Positions 25,715 through 34,575 of a stretch of 64,000 bases of DNA are shown in pieces (the first letter of the stretch is position 1; each line of letters begins with the position of its first letter). The position numbers and the translations under genes are program-made. The DNA is from Haloferula luteola (GTDB taxonomy: Bacteria > Verrucomicrobiota > Verrucomicrobiia > Verrucomicrobiales > Akkermansiaceae): NCBI RefSeq assembly GCF_014201715.1, contig NZ_JACHFD010000006.1, positions 46,510 to 110,509 on the forward strand, written 5' to 3'. The notes beneath the pieces are model-generated. The model was not told the origin of the DNA, did no database searches, and was given only the letters and a program-made list of their open reading frames with translations.

Positions 25715-26500
25715 TCAGTTGCCTTCGGAGGTTTCAGCGGCAACCGGCTTCACGAGGTCACCCACCATCAAAGTGGTGTCTTCGGCGAGGGAACCGGGGA
25801 TCACATCGGCGGAAGCCCGGCCGGCCTCGACGGTGCGGACGCGGAGCTTAGCGATGGTCTCACCGTCCCGCACCACGCTCAGCGTGGAACCTGCGACGGC
25901 ACCCGCGGAGTTGCCCGCCGAGATGGTCACGAAACCCCAAGGGCCAAAGATCGAATTGATCTGAGCGGACTCGAAGAAGGAGTTCTTGTTGGAGTAGTCG
26001 CGGTTGATCTTGTTGTAATCCGCGATGACTTCCTGAGTGCCATTGCGCTCGGAAAGCAGGTTGGCCTGCGTCGCCTTGAGGCTGGTGCGGCTGTCCTCAG
26101 CGGAGGCGATCTCTTCCTTGAGGCGGCGAATCTTGCCGGCGATCTCTTGGATATCGCCCAGCTCATCGGTTTGAGCCTTAATGTCCGAAATGCGTGCTGC
26201 ATTCTTTTCCGACTCCGACTTCTTCTCCTCAAGGCCGGACTTAAGTTCGGCATTGGTCGTCTGAGTGGCGGTCTCCTCGTCCTTTTTGACGAGCGTTTGG
26301 GATTCGACGTCTTCGCGAGTTGCGATCGTATCGTCACGATCCCCTTGAAGTCCGGTCAATGTGGCCTGATTTTGGCTCAACGTCGATTCGGCAGCGGAAC
26401 GACGATCCACTTCGGTTTCAAGGGCAGATTTGTTCTTGAAGGCAATGTAGGCGGATGCGGCAAGCAGCACCGCGCTGATGATGGCAAGGATGTTGGCCAT
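25715..26500 (-). CDS. Membrane-anchored coiled-coil protein (paralogue 2)
   Basis: 261 residues from ATG at 26500 (MANILAIISAVLLAASAYIA). The layout is the same as the following gene: N-terminal membrane segment, coiled coil (about 25-175) and beta-rich C-terminus (GFVTISAGNSAGAVAGSTLS, RDGETIAKLRV, DTTLMVGDLV). The two are related in plan more than in exact sequence, as expected of an old duplication. The gap between them is 44 bp. A run of eight A sits directly before the start codon, with no clear ribosome binding site. Divergent from the ABC exporter. Confidence 0.82.
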   Translation of the reverse strand: MANILAIISAVLLAASAYIAFKNKSALETEVDRRSAAESTLSQNQATLTGLQGDRDDTIATREDVESQTLVKKDEETATQTTNAELKSGLEEKKSESEKNAARISDIKAQTDELGDIQEIAGKIRRLKEEIASAEDSRTSLKATQANLLSERNGTQEVIADYNKINRDYSNKNSFFESAQINSIFGPWGFVTISAGNSAGAVAGSTLSVVRDGETIAKLRVRTVEAGRASADVIPGSLAEDTTLMVGDLVKPVAAETSEGN

Positions 26501-26637
26501 GGAATTTTTTTTGGGAAGGTGGGTTTCTTGGGCCCGGAAATTAGGGAGACCCATCCACCCCCGGCAACCCTTAAATGCGGCAATCGCAAACGTGTCTTTA
26601 CAAAGGATGACGCCGGAACCATCCGTGACCGCCCCTT

Positions 26638-28377
26638 ATGCAATCGGTCTTACGAGTATTCACCTACCTGCGGCGCTACCCCGGTTTGGCGACCGCCCAG
26701 CTGTTCTGCGCCACCTTGATGGCCGCCTCGGTCATCTTCTTTCCGAGCGTCGCCAAGTTCGTCATCGACCAGGTTTTGCCCGACCCGGAACGTCAAAGTG
26801 AGCTGGCCTTCTGGGTGTTGCTCGGACTCGGAAGCTTTTTTCTCAAGGATGGTCTCAACTGCGCCCGGATCTTTGTGAACAACCATTTCGAGCAAAATGT
26901 CATCTTCGATATTCGCTCGGATCTTTATCAGAAAATCCAACGTCTGCCCCTCAATTGGTTCGATACCCGGCGCACGGGCGACGTCATGACTCGAGTCGTC
27001 GAAGACGTCACCTCCATGGAGCGAGTTCTCATTGATGGCATCGAACTGGGCGTTGTCGCCCTGATTCAGCTGCTCGCCGTCGGCCTGTGGATGTATCTCA
27101 CCGATTGGCAAGTCGCCCTCTGGGCCACCCTTCCTATCCCGATTTTGATCGTGGGTGCGTGGGTGTATTCCAAGGACGCGCGCAGCCGCCACAAAGCCGA
27201 ACGCACCACCACATCGGCTCTCAATTCCCTGCTCCACGACAACATTGCCGGGATTCGCCAGATCAAATCCTACGCCGCAGAAAACGTTGAGCATGAACAC
27301 TTCAATCGCCTTTCCAACAAGGTCAGGGAAGCCACCCTGCGATTGATGCGCTGGTGGGCCATTTACAACCCCAGCATGTCCTTCGCCAGCATGCTCGGCT
27401 ACGCGCTGGTTCTTTTCTTCGGCGGCAAGGCCGTCATCGCCGGCAACATGTCGAGTGGAGAGCTCTTCGCCTTTTTCCTGCTGCTCAGCCTATTCTACGA
27501 GCCGGTCTCAAAACTCCGGCAGCTCAACCAGCTGATCTTTTCCTCCCGCGCCGCGGCCGACCGGGTTTTCGAGATCATGGATGCCGATGACGAACTCAAT
27601 GCTGCCGATGGCGCCGTGCTTCCTGACGACCTCCGGGCCGAAGTCATCTTCGAGCAGGTTTCCTTCTCATACGGCGAGCAACCCACCCTTCACGAAGTCC
27701 ACCTCACGGCACGTCCTGGCCAAACCATCGCGCTGGTAGGTTCCACGGGTGCCGGAAAATCCACCGTGCTCTCCCTGCTGAACCGATTCTACGAGGCGAC
27801 TTCCGGACGCATCACCATCGATGGCCGGGACATCGCCGAATTGGCCAAGCCATCACTGCGCGAAAAACTCGCCTACGTCACCCAGGAGCCGTTCCTCTTC
27901 AATGGCAGCGTGAGGGACAACCTCATGCTCGGACGGCGCGACGCCGATGAAGCCGACCTTTGGCAATGCCTGGAAGCCGCCCATGCCGCCAACTTCGTCC
28001 GCCAGCTCCCCAAACAACTCGACACTCACGTCGGCGAACGGGGAGTGAAACTTTCCGGGGGGGAAAAACAGCGGCTGTCCATCGCCCGCGCCTTGCTCAA
28101 GAACGCCCCCATCTTGCTCCTCGACGAAGCCACTGCCTCAGTCGACTCCCAAACCGAGCACGAAATTCAGGCCGCGCTCGATGCCCTCATGGAGAACCGC
28201 ACCGCTTTCGTCATCGCCCACCGCCTCTCCACCATTCAGAATGCCGACCGGATCTACGTGCTGGAACGCGGGCGGGTGATCGAGGAAGGCAACCACGAAG
28301 AACTCCTGTCCCGGGAAGGAAAATATGCCGAACTCTGCCGTAAATCCTTCCTCACGGCTGAATCGGCTCCCGCTTGA
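26638..28377 (+). CDS. ABC exporter, permease-ATPase fusion (MsbA-like)
   Basis: 579 residues. Six transmembrane helices occupy about 15-300, followed by the nucleotide-binding domain: Walker A GSTGAGKST, Q-loop (VTQEPFLF), signature LSGGEKQRLSIARALL, Walker B ILLLDEATASVD and a switch His in IAHRLSTIQ. Half-transporters of this kind form homodimers that export lipids, peptides or drugs; MsbA-type lipid A-core flipping is one option. It overlaps the next gene by 4 bp, which links it to the hydrolase. Confidence 0.93.
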   Translation: MQSVLRVFTYLRRYPGLATAQLFCATLMAASVIFFPSVAKFVIDQVLPDPERQSELAFWVLLGLGSFFLKDGLNCARIFVNNHFEQNVIFDIRSDLYQKIQRLPLNWFDTRRTGDVMTRVVEDVTSMERVLIDGIELGVVALIQLLAVGLWMYLTDWQVALWATLPIPILIVGAWVYSKDARSRHKAERTTTSALNSLLHDNIAGIRQIKSYAAENVEHEHFNRLSNKVREATLRLMRWWAIYNPSMSFASMLGYALVLFFGGKAVIAGNMSSGELFAFFLLLSLFYEPVSKLRQLNQLIFSSRAAADRVFEIMDADDELNAADGAVLPDDLRAEVIFEQVSFSYGEQPTLHEVHLTARPGQTIALVGSTGAGKSTVLSLLNRFYEATSGRITIDGRDIAELAKPSLREKLAYVTQEPFLFNGSVRDNLMLGRRDADEADLWQCLEAAHAANFVRQLPKQLDTHVGERGVKLSGGEKQRLSIARALLKNAPILLLDEATASVDSQTEHEIQAALDALMENRTAFVIAHRLSTIQNADRIYVLERGRVIEEGNHEELLSREGKYAELCRKSFLTAESAPA

Positions 28378-29177
28378 TGAAATCCCGAACAGCCCATCGT
28401 CTGCGCCGCTACGCCTGGGTCGCGGTGATCCTCTACGGACTCCTGGGGCTGTTTTCTTTTTTCGTCGCCGATTCTCTCATTTTCGCCCCACCCAGCCATC
28501 CAAATTACCAGGCGGATGGCACCACCCTTCAGCTTCTCGACACTCCGCAAGGGGGCCAGTTGGCCGTGCTGCATCTCCCCGCAGCACCCGGCAAGCCCAC
28601 GGTTCTTTATTCCCACGGCAACGCTGAGAATCTCGCCCACTCACTGCCCCTCTACGAAGCGTGGAACCACCGTGGCTGGGGTGTTTTCGTTTACGACTAC
28701 CCCGGTTATGGCCTTTCCTCCGGAAAACCCAGCGAAACCTCGGTCGAGAAAGCTGCCGAGGTTGCCTGGAACCACCTCACCACCGAGTGGGGAGTCGCCG
28801 ATCGGGATGTTCTATTGATCGGTCGCTCCGTGGGGAGCGGGCCCGCCACTTGGTTGGCGACTCGGCACCCCGCGGCGGCTCTCATCCTGATTTCGCCCTT
28901 CACCTCCACCTTTGAGGTCCTGCCTCCCGCGCAGTGGATCTTTCCCGGAAACCGTTTCCCCAATCTTCGCCGGATCCGCCACTGCGAGCTCCCGCTATTG
29001 GTCATTCATGGGACCGCGGACGATGCGATTCCACCCTCCCACGGACTCGCCCTCTATCAAGCCAGTCCAGCCACCCACAAACTCTGGCTACCGCTTGAAG
29101 GCGCAGATCACAACAACCTCTTCGACCGCGAAAGCGATCGCATCTTTCAGTCCATTCAAGACTTCACTGGCCGCTGA
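28374..29177 (+). CDS. Alpha/beta hydrolase (Bem46-like), membrane-anchored
   Basis: 267 residues. A single N-terminal membrane helix (about 14-32) anchors the protein, with the hydrolase domain outside. HSGN-type start YSHGNAENLAHSLPLYEAW, YDYPGYGLSSG, the nucleophile elbow GRSVGSGPA (Ser), and downstream IHGTADDAIPPSHG (Asp region) and DHNNLFD (His) form a complete catalytic triad. ATGA overlap with the exporter suggests co-translation. The substrate is unknown; a lipid or ester released during export is only a guess. Confidence 0.88.
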   Translation: MMKSRTAHRLRRYAWVAVILYGLLGLFSFFVADSLIFAPPSHPNYQADGTTLQLLDTPQGGQLAVLHLPAAPGKPTVLYSHGNAENLAHSLPLYEAWNHRGWGVFVYDYPGYGLSSGKPSETSVEKAAEVAWNHLTTEWGVADRDVLLIGRSVGSGPATWLATRHPAAALILISPFTSTFEVLPPAQWIFPGNRFPNLRRIRHCELPLLVIHGTADDAIPPSHGLALYQASPATHKLWLPLEGADHNNLFDRESDRIFQSIQDFTGR

Positions 29178-29185
29178 TCGCCCAC

Positions 29186-29533
29186 TCAACGAATCGGCCG
29201 CTTGCGACCCTCATCATCCACACTCACGTACGTCACGTGAGTCGTGAACAAAGGGGGCGATCCTGGATTGCGACGATCCAATACCTCAACCGAATATCCG
29301 GCCGACGTCCGACCTTCGTGATATTTCTCACACCGGATCGATAGGATCGTTCCCTGCCGCACCGAGTGCCGGAACTCCACCTTGTCCATCCCGATGGTGA
29401 CGAACTGGCAGTGAGGAAAATCGAGGCTCGCTGCAATCCAGCAAGCCTCGTCCACCCACGCGAGGAGACGTCCGCCAAACAAAAACCCCAAATGGTTCAG
29501 GTCTTCAGGCAGTACCAATCGCTGAGTCTCCAT
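29186..29533 (-). CDS. Acyl-CoA thioesterase (hotdog fold)
   Basis: 115 residues from ATG at 29533. The frame to 29734 includes 67 residues that overlap the DoxX gene and read as shadow. Hotdog pattern: LPEDLNHLGFLFGGRLLAWV, then DEACWIAASL with the catalytic Asp, VEFRHSVRQGTILSIRCE and HVTYVSVDDEGRKRPI. This matches the YciA/acyl-CoA hydrolase family. It cleaves acyl-CoA to free acid and CoA; chain length unknown. It starts 7 bp after DoxX. Confidence 0.9.
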   Translation of the reverse strand: METQRLVLPEDLNHLGFLFGGRLLAWVDEACWIAASLDFPHCQFVTIGMDKVEFRHSVRQGTILSIRCEKYHEGRTSAGYSVEVLDRRNPGSPPLFTTHVTYVSVDDEGRKRPIR

Positions 29534-29540
29534 CGCTCGA

Positions 29541-30005
29541 TCAGAAGAATTTCCTTCGCTTCTCCCGATACACCAGAGCATCCACCGAAAACTGGCCGGC
29601 GCCCGTGATGACCAGCACCAAGCTAGGGAGGAAATACAAGAATGCCGGTTCTTTTGCCGCCCCCCCAGCCATGAAAAACGGGGCCTCGCTGTGCACCTGG
29701 AAAGCCGCCACCAACATGGTGAAGCCAAACACAAAGGCCGCTGGGCGAGTCAACAACCCCAATACCAACAAGGCAGAGCACCCCACTTCCGCCACGATGG
29801 TGGCCAGCATGCTGACCGGGGGCGACATGGCAGATAGCAGGGGCAGCGAAGGCACCGTCCAAGTATCCTTTGCCTTCGAAAACATCTCAATTTTCGCCCA
29901 CCCGTGGCCAATCAGCATCATCAGGCCGAAACCGACACGCAGCACCAACAGACCAGCCGAAGCCACCGCATCGCGGGTGCCACATTCAAAAAGGAACTTC
30001 TTCAT
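29541..30005 (-). CDS. DoxX family membrane protein
   Basis: 154 residues with four hydrophobic segments. DoxX signature: LLVLRVGFGLMMLIGHGWAK near the N-terminus, FVFGFTMLVAAFQVHSE in the third segment, and an FLYFLPSLVLVITGAGQFSV end. DoxX-like proteins are membrane components linked to thiosulfate or quinone oxidation in some bacteria; the role here is unclear. It overlaps by 4 bp the stop of the preceding KH-R3H gene and is followed by the thioesterase. Confidence 0.9.
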   Translation of the reverse strand: MKKFLFECGTRDAVASAGLLVLRVGFGLMMLIGHGWAKIEMFSKAKDTWTVPSLPLLSAMSPPVSMLATIVAEVGCSALLVLGLLTRPAAFVFGFTMLVAAFQVHSEAPFFMAGGAAKEPAFLYFLPSLVLVITGAGQFSVDALVYREKRRKFF

Positions 30006-30469
30006 GCTTCTTTCTCGTTCGATCGCGGGCGCAAAATGATCCGCTTGAGCCGATCGTCGCCCGACGGGGAAATGCTCTCTACCTCCGTTTCGTCAAGCAA
30101 CACGTTGTGGACGAGCCGCCGGTAATACGCATTGAGCGGGCGCATCTTCATCGCCTTTCCCGACACCTTGACCCTTTCGATCATGCTCTGAACCTCTTCA
30201 ACCAGCTTATCCTCTTGGATCGCCCGGTAGTGCTCGCAGTCCACCTTGACCCGCGGCGCCTCCGGGAAGTGCTTTCGGAGAATCCGGTTCACCAAATACT
30301 GCATATCATCCAAGCGCCCTCCATCCTTACCAATCAGGTGGGGACTCTCGCTCGTCAGAATCTGCAGGCACGGACCATCATCCGCCTGTTGCAGTTCGAT
30401 GTTCACGGGGAACCCCAGATGCCCCAACATCGTATCGAGGATCTTCTTTGCCGCCGCTTCGGGTGTCAT
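30002..30469 (-). CDS. KH and R3H domain RNA-binding protein (KhpB/Jag-like, short form)
   Basis: 155 residues from ATG at 30469. The KH domain has the GxxG loop in LIGKDGGRLDDMQYL (about 46-60). The R3H domain has MKMRPLNAYYRRLVHNVLL and closes with SPSGDDRLKRIILRP. The Jag_N domain present in standard KhpB/Jag is missing, and the gene is not in the usual rpmH-rnpA-yidC context. It should bind single-stranded RNA and may partner with KhpA. The 3' end overlaps DoxX by 4 bp. Confidence 0.9.
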   Translation of the reverse strand: MTPEAAAKKILDTMLGHLGFPVNIELQQADDGPCLQILTSESPHLIGKDGGRLDDMQYLVNRILRKHFPEAPRVKVDCEHYRAIQEDKLVEEVQSMIERVKVSGKAMKMRPLNAYYRRLVHNVLLDETEVESISPSGDDRLKRIILRPRSNEKEA

Positions 30470-30500
30470 GGCGATCAAGCTAACAGCGCTCTGCGGTCGG

Positions 30501-30926
30501 TCAATGATCCTGCACCCAAACCCGGGCCAGTTCCGTCGCCTTTTCCGCCAGTCGCGCCTTTTCCTCCTCACTGAAATTGTGGGGCGCGGCCATCCCGACC
30601 CCCAAAGTTCCCAGCACGGAGCCGTCAACCGGAGAAAACACCGGCACCGCCAACGAGCCCGCCACTTGGGTCGCTCGCGCCCCTTCCTTGGCGATGCCTC
30701 CCAAATCCTGCTGGAGATTGCACAACTCCACCGGTTCCCGGGTGGCCGCTGCAGCTCCCGCAATCCCCTTGCCGAAGGGAATCCGCTGAATCACCGGCAG
30801 CAACGATTCCGGCACGCCCACCACGGCCACCAACTCCAGCCACTCACCATCTGCCGACCGGTGTACCGTCCCCGTGCACCCTCCAAACTCGTTCAGCACC
30901 TCACCCAACCATCCTTCATCGATCAT
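30501..30926 (-). CDS. GAF domain protein
   Basis: 141 residues from the ATG at 30926 (a start at 30938 is four codons longer). The single GAF domain shows HRSADGEWLELVAVVG, IPFGKGIAGAAAATREPV and LAVPVFSPVDGSVLGTLGVG. GAF domains bind small molecules; free-standing ones include methionine sulfoxide reductase C (fRMsr), but the three cysteines expected there are not all visible. The ligand is unknown. It may share a transcript with the KH-R3H gene 31 bp downstream. Confidence 0.82.
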   Translation of the reverse strand: MIDEGWLGEVLNEFGGCTGTVHRSADGEWLELVAVVGVPESLLPVIQRIPFGKGIAGAAAATREPVELCNLQQDLGGIAKEGARATQVAGSLAVPVFSPVDGSVLGTLGVGMAAPHNFSEEEKARLAEKATELARVWVQDH

Positions 30927-31131
30927 GCCCGCAACCAAACACCATCCCCGGATTCGCGAAAGCGGGAAAACTCACCCACCCTTTCCCGCCCCACCATCGA
31001 CTCCCCAGGGTTCCCCCGGCACCCGGCATTCCAAAACGAATTCCTCTGCTCACACGATCCGCCCTTTTCTTTTCACCATCCGATGGGTTAGTCCGGTCCC
31101 CGATCACATCCGTGACTCGAACCCTGTACTC

Positions 31132-32301
31132 ATGAAAGCCCTGAATCAACTGATGCTCGTCAGTGCGGTCGCCGCTTTGGCTGCCTGCAAAGAAGCCCCC
31201 GCTGGAGACTCCGCCACCAGCACTACCGGTGGTGAATTCCCCGTCGAATCCTTCGGCAAACTCCCCGACGGCACCGAGGCACACCTCTACACCCTCACCA
31301 ATGCTGCCGGCATGACCGCGAAAGTCTCGGACTTCGGCGCCACCTTGGTTTCCCTGACCGCTCCCGATAAAGACGGCCATTTCGCCGACGTGACCCACGG
31401 CTACACCTCGGTCTCCGGATACGACAACAAGGACAACCCTTACTTCGGCGCCTCCGTCGGCCGCTTCGGCAACCGCATCGCTCACGGCAAATTCTCCCTC
31501 GATGGTCAGGAATACACTCTGGCCACCAACAATGAACCCGGCGGCATCCCCTGCCATCTCCACGGAGGCGACGTCGGCTTCAATCGCCGCATGTGGACCG
31601 TCAAGAGCAGCGAACTGCCCAGCTCGATCACCTTCGAATACATCTCCAAAGATGGCGAAGAGGGCTACCCCGGCACTCTGACCTCCACCATCACCTACAC
31701 ACTCACCGACGCCAACGAACTCAAGTGGGAGGCCACCGCCACCACCGACAAGCCCACCGTCATCAACCTTGTCCACCACAGCTACTGGAACCTCTCCGGA
31801 GATCAGACGACCTCGATCAACGATCACATCCTGACCCTTCCAGCCGACAAATATCTTCCCACCGATGCGGGCCTGATTCCCACCGGTGAGCTGGCCCCTG
31901 TTGCCGGCACGCCGATGGACTTCAACAGCCCCACCGCCATCGGCGAGCGGGTCGAGCAAGACTTCGAAGCCCTCAAGCTTGGAGGAGGTTACGACCATTG
32001 CTGGGTCCTCACCAATCCTGACACCAACGGCCTTGCCTTGGCCGCCCGCGTCAAAGACCCGAAGAGCGGCCGCGTTCTCGAGGTTTCCAGCAACCAGCCT
32101 GCAGTGCAGTTCTACGGTGGCAACTTCCTCGACGGCACCCTGACCGGTAAAAATGGCGACGTCTACGGCCGCCGCACCGCCTTGTGCCTTGAAACCGAAG
32201 GCTTCCCGGATGCGCCCAATCATCCTGAGTTCCCCTCTGCCGTGCTCAAACCCGGCGAGACCTACCACCACGTGATGGTCCACAAGTTCTCCGCCGAATA
32301 A
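31132..32301 (+). CDS. galM: Aldose 1-epimerase, lipoprotein
   Basis: 389 residues from ATG at 31132 with a signal peptide and lipobox ALAAC (cysteine near 19), so it is expected to sit in the envelope. Galactose mutarotase features: FGATLVSLTAPDKDG, FGASVGRFGNRIAHGKFSL, the catalytic His in NLVHHSYWNLSG, the PADKYLPTDAGLIPTGEL segment, GYDHCWVL and the catalytic Glu in LCLETEGFPDAPNHPEFP. It interconverts alpha and beta anomers of galactose or glucose. It heads the galactoside cluster; a strong terminator follows. Confidence 0.95.
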   Translation: MKALNQLMLVSAVAALAACKEAPAGDSATSTTGGEFPVESFGKLPDGTEAHLYTLTNAAGMTAKVSDFGATLVSLTAPDKDGHFADVTHGYTSVSGYDNKDNPYFGASVGRFGNRIAHGKFSLDGQEYTLATNNEPGGIPCHLHGGDVGFNRRMWTVKSSELPSSITFEYISKDGEEGYPGTLTSTITYTLTDANELKWEATATTDKPTVINLVHHSYWNLSGDQTTSINDHILTLPADKYLPTDAGLIPTGELAPVAGTPMDFNSPTAIGERVEQDFEALKLGGGYDHCWVLTNPDTNGLALAARVKDPKSGRVLEVSSNQPAVQFYGGNFLDGTLTGKNGDVYGRRTALCLETEGFPDAPNHPEFPSAVLKPGETYHHVMVHKFSAE

Positions 32302-32318
32302 AGCGCATGAATCTTCCA

Positions 32319-32351
32319 AGAGCCGCCGGATTCCTCCGGCGGCTCTTTTTT
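32319..32351 (+). terminator. Intrinsic terminator after galM
   Basis: A perfect 12-bp stem (32319-32330 with 32335-32346) and 4-base loop, then six T. It lies 17 bp after the galM stop, so the symporter downstream probably has its own promoter or is reached by readthrough. Confidence 0.95.
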
Positions 32352-32450
32352 GCCCCTCCTTTCGTGGGTCCCTGCAAAACACACTCCGTCCTTGCGGCAC
32401 CTAACGGGGCTCCATTGAATGTCGCGCCACAGACCACCTGAACCCAACCC

Positions 32451-34412
32451 ATGAACAGCCTAGAAGTCATCCTTTTCATCGTCGCCGTTGTTGGCGTCGT
32501 TGCCCTTGGCATTTGGAAAGCCAGGGATGAGACCGACGCCGAAAACACCGGCGCTTCCGATTATTTCCTCGCCGGCCGCGGCCTCACCTGGTGGCTCGTC
32601 GGCTTTTCCCTGATCGCTGCCAACATTTCCACCGAGCAGTTCGTCGGCATGTCCGGGTCCTCCGCCAACTGGCTCGGCATGGCCATCGCGTCCTACGAAT
32701 GGATTGCGGCGGTGACCTTGATCTTCGTGGCATTCTGGTTCCTGCCCCGCTTCCTGAAAGCCGGACTCTACACCATCCCCGAGTTCCTCGAGTATCGTTT
32801 CGATGGCGTCGCCCGACTGGCCATGGCCATTCCCGCCATCGTCACCTTGGTTTTCGTCACCACCTCTTCGGTGATCTTCTCGGGGGCGAAGTTCGTTTCC
32901 GAATACTATCACGACGTTCCGGTGCTCAACAACCTGTCGGCCATGTGCTGGCTGATTGCCGCCTTCGCCGCGGTCTATGTGTTTGTAGGCGGCCTCAAAG
33001 CCTGCGCTTGGACCGACCTGATCTGGGGTGCGGCGCTCGTTGTCGGGGGTGCGGTGGTCATGTATTTCGCATTCAACACCCTCGCCGAACGTCCCGCCGA
33101 GGATCTCATCCAGACCAAGGTCGCCAACTCATCTGCGACCGTTCAAGACCTCGATAATGCCGGTCCCTGGGAGCGCCTCATGCTCCTCAATGACGGCAAA
33201 GAGGGTGAAGCCATTGCTCAGAATGGAGACAACTTGGCTGGCGGCAAGATGCACATGAAACGCCCCAAGGAAGATTCCGACATCCCTTGGACGGCCCTTC
33301 TCATCGGACTTTGGATTCCCAACTTCTTCTACTGGGGTCTCAACCAATACATCGTCCAACGCACCCTTGGTTCCAAGTCCCTCGCGGAAGGCCAAAAAGG
33401 CATCGTGTTTGCCGCGTTCCTCAAGCTCATCATCCCCTTCCTGGTGGTCATCCCCGGCATCCTTGCCTTCAACCTGTTCTCTGGCGATCTCCACAAGGGC
33501 GCCCAGACGATCAACAGCAGGGTGATCGAGAAAGCCGCTCCCGGTGATGTGTTCAAGGTGGAAACCGCCTTCGTCGAACGCGAACCCGAGCTCGCTGCCA
33601 AGATCCTCGCCGACAATGCCAACGCGGCAAAAACCACGGCATCCCCTGCGCCAGGAGCCTCCGCGACCGAAATCGCTGAGCAAATCAACTCCCTCGCCGA
33701 TGAAAGCAAAAAGAACCTCGCCGGAACTCTCAAGGGGTACGACTACGACGCCGCTTTCCCCATCCTCGTCCGGAACTTGATCAAGCCCCATCCGCTCATC
33801 TCCTGGTTCGTGCTCGCCGCTCTCTGCGGTGCTGTGATCAGCTCGCTGGCTTCCATGCTGAACTCGGCCTCGACCATTGCGACGATGGACCTCTACGCCA
33901 AATTCTCCGGCGTTCAGGACTCCGCCAAACTCGTCTCCGTGGGCCGGATCTTCGTGGTGATTTTCGTGCTGCTCGCCGCTCTGGTGGCCCCCAGCCTGAA
34001 TAACTTCACCTCGATCTTCGCCTACATCCAGGAATTCCAAGGCTTCATCTCGCCCGGCATCCTTGCGGTGTTCATCTTCGGCTTCTTCTCGCCCCGCACC
34101 CCGCGGTGGTTCGGTGTCGTCGGGATCCTCACCAACGTGGTCGCCTACGCCGCCTTCAAGTGGCTGATCGGACCCTACCTGGTGGAACACGGCCTCTGGT
34201 ATGCCGATTCCATCGCCTTCCTCGACCGCATGGCGATCTGCTTCTTCATCGTTCTGGTGCTGGGTATCGTGATCACCTTGATCAAGCCGCTGCCTCGCCC
34301 GGTCGAACTCCCGGTCAATGATCAAATCGCGCTCGAGAGCTCGCGTGGCGCCCAGATCTGTGGCGTTTTCGTGATCATCGCCACCGCCGTGCTCTACGTG
34401 ATCTTCTGGTAA
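32451..34412 (+). CDS. Sodium/solute symporter (SSS family), probable galactose transporter
   Basis: 653 residues, about 14 membrane segments. SSS signatures are seen: FLAGRGLTWWLVGFSLIAAN, STEQFVGMSGS, and LSSLASMLNSASTIATMDLY with the sodium-site serines. The closest pattern is the SGLT type, which moves sugars with Na+. Two long hydrophilic insertions are present: about residues 205-280 and 350-440 (the latter rich in Ala/Glu/Lys). The location between galM and galK suggests galactose as the substrate, by inference. A terminator follows. Confidence 0.9.
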   Translation: MNSLEVILFIVAVVGVVALGIWKARDETDAENTGASDYFLAGRGLTWWLVGFSLIAANISTEQFVGMSGSSANWLGMAIASYEWIAAVTLIFVAFWFLPRFLKAGLYTIPEFLEYRFDGVARLAMAIPAIVTLVFVTTSSVIFSGAKFVSEYYHDVPVLNNLSAMCWLIAAFAAVYVFVGGLKACAWTDLIWGAALVVGGAVVMYFAFNTLAERPAEDLIQTKVANSSATVQDLDNAGPWERLMLLNDGKEGEAIAQNGDNLAGGKMHMKRPKEDSDIPWTALLIGLWIPNFFYWGLNQYIVQRTLGSKSLAEGQKGIVFAAFLKLIIPFLVVIPGILAFNLFSGDLHKGAQTINSRVIEKAAPGDVFKVETAFVEREPELAAKILADNANAAKTTASPAPGASATEIAEQINSLADESKKNLAGTLKGYDYDAAFPILVRNLIKPHPLISWFVLAALCGAVISSLASMLNSASTIATMDLYAKFSGVQDSAKLVSVGRIFVVIFVLLAALVAPSLNNFTSIFAYIQEFQGFISPGILAVFIFGFFSPRTPRWFGVVGILTNVVAYAAFKWLIGPYLVEHGLWYADSIAFLDRMAICFFIVLVLGIVITLIKPLPRPVELPVNDQIALESSRGAQICGVFVIIATAVLYVIFW

Positions 34413-34434
34413 CTCCAACGGATCCACCTTCTCA

Positions 34435-34464
34435 CCCCGTTCGGCTCGCCGGACGGGGTTTTTT
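34435..34464 (+). terminator. Intrinsic terminator after the symporter gene
   Basis: A 10-bp stem with one G-T pair (34435-34444 with 34449-34458), a 4-base loop and six T. It starts 22 bp after the symporter stop. Confidence 0.9.
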
Positions 34465-34575
34465 GATGCCTGCATTTTCGGCTGGGCCCACCCGAATGGT
34501 GACCCTCTTTCGCCTTTGCCTCCGGCGATGCATCGACCAAGCTCCGCCAACGAAACCTCCGGATTTCCGCACTTC

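Noticed and set aside
30916-32400. A 494-codon minus-strand frame across galM
   Set aside because: galM has clear catalytic motifs; the antisense frame is Gly/Val-rich shadow.
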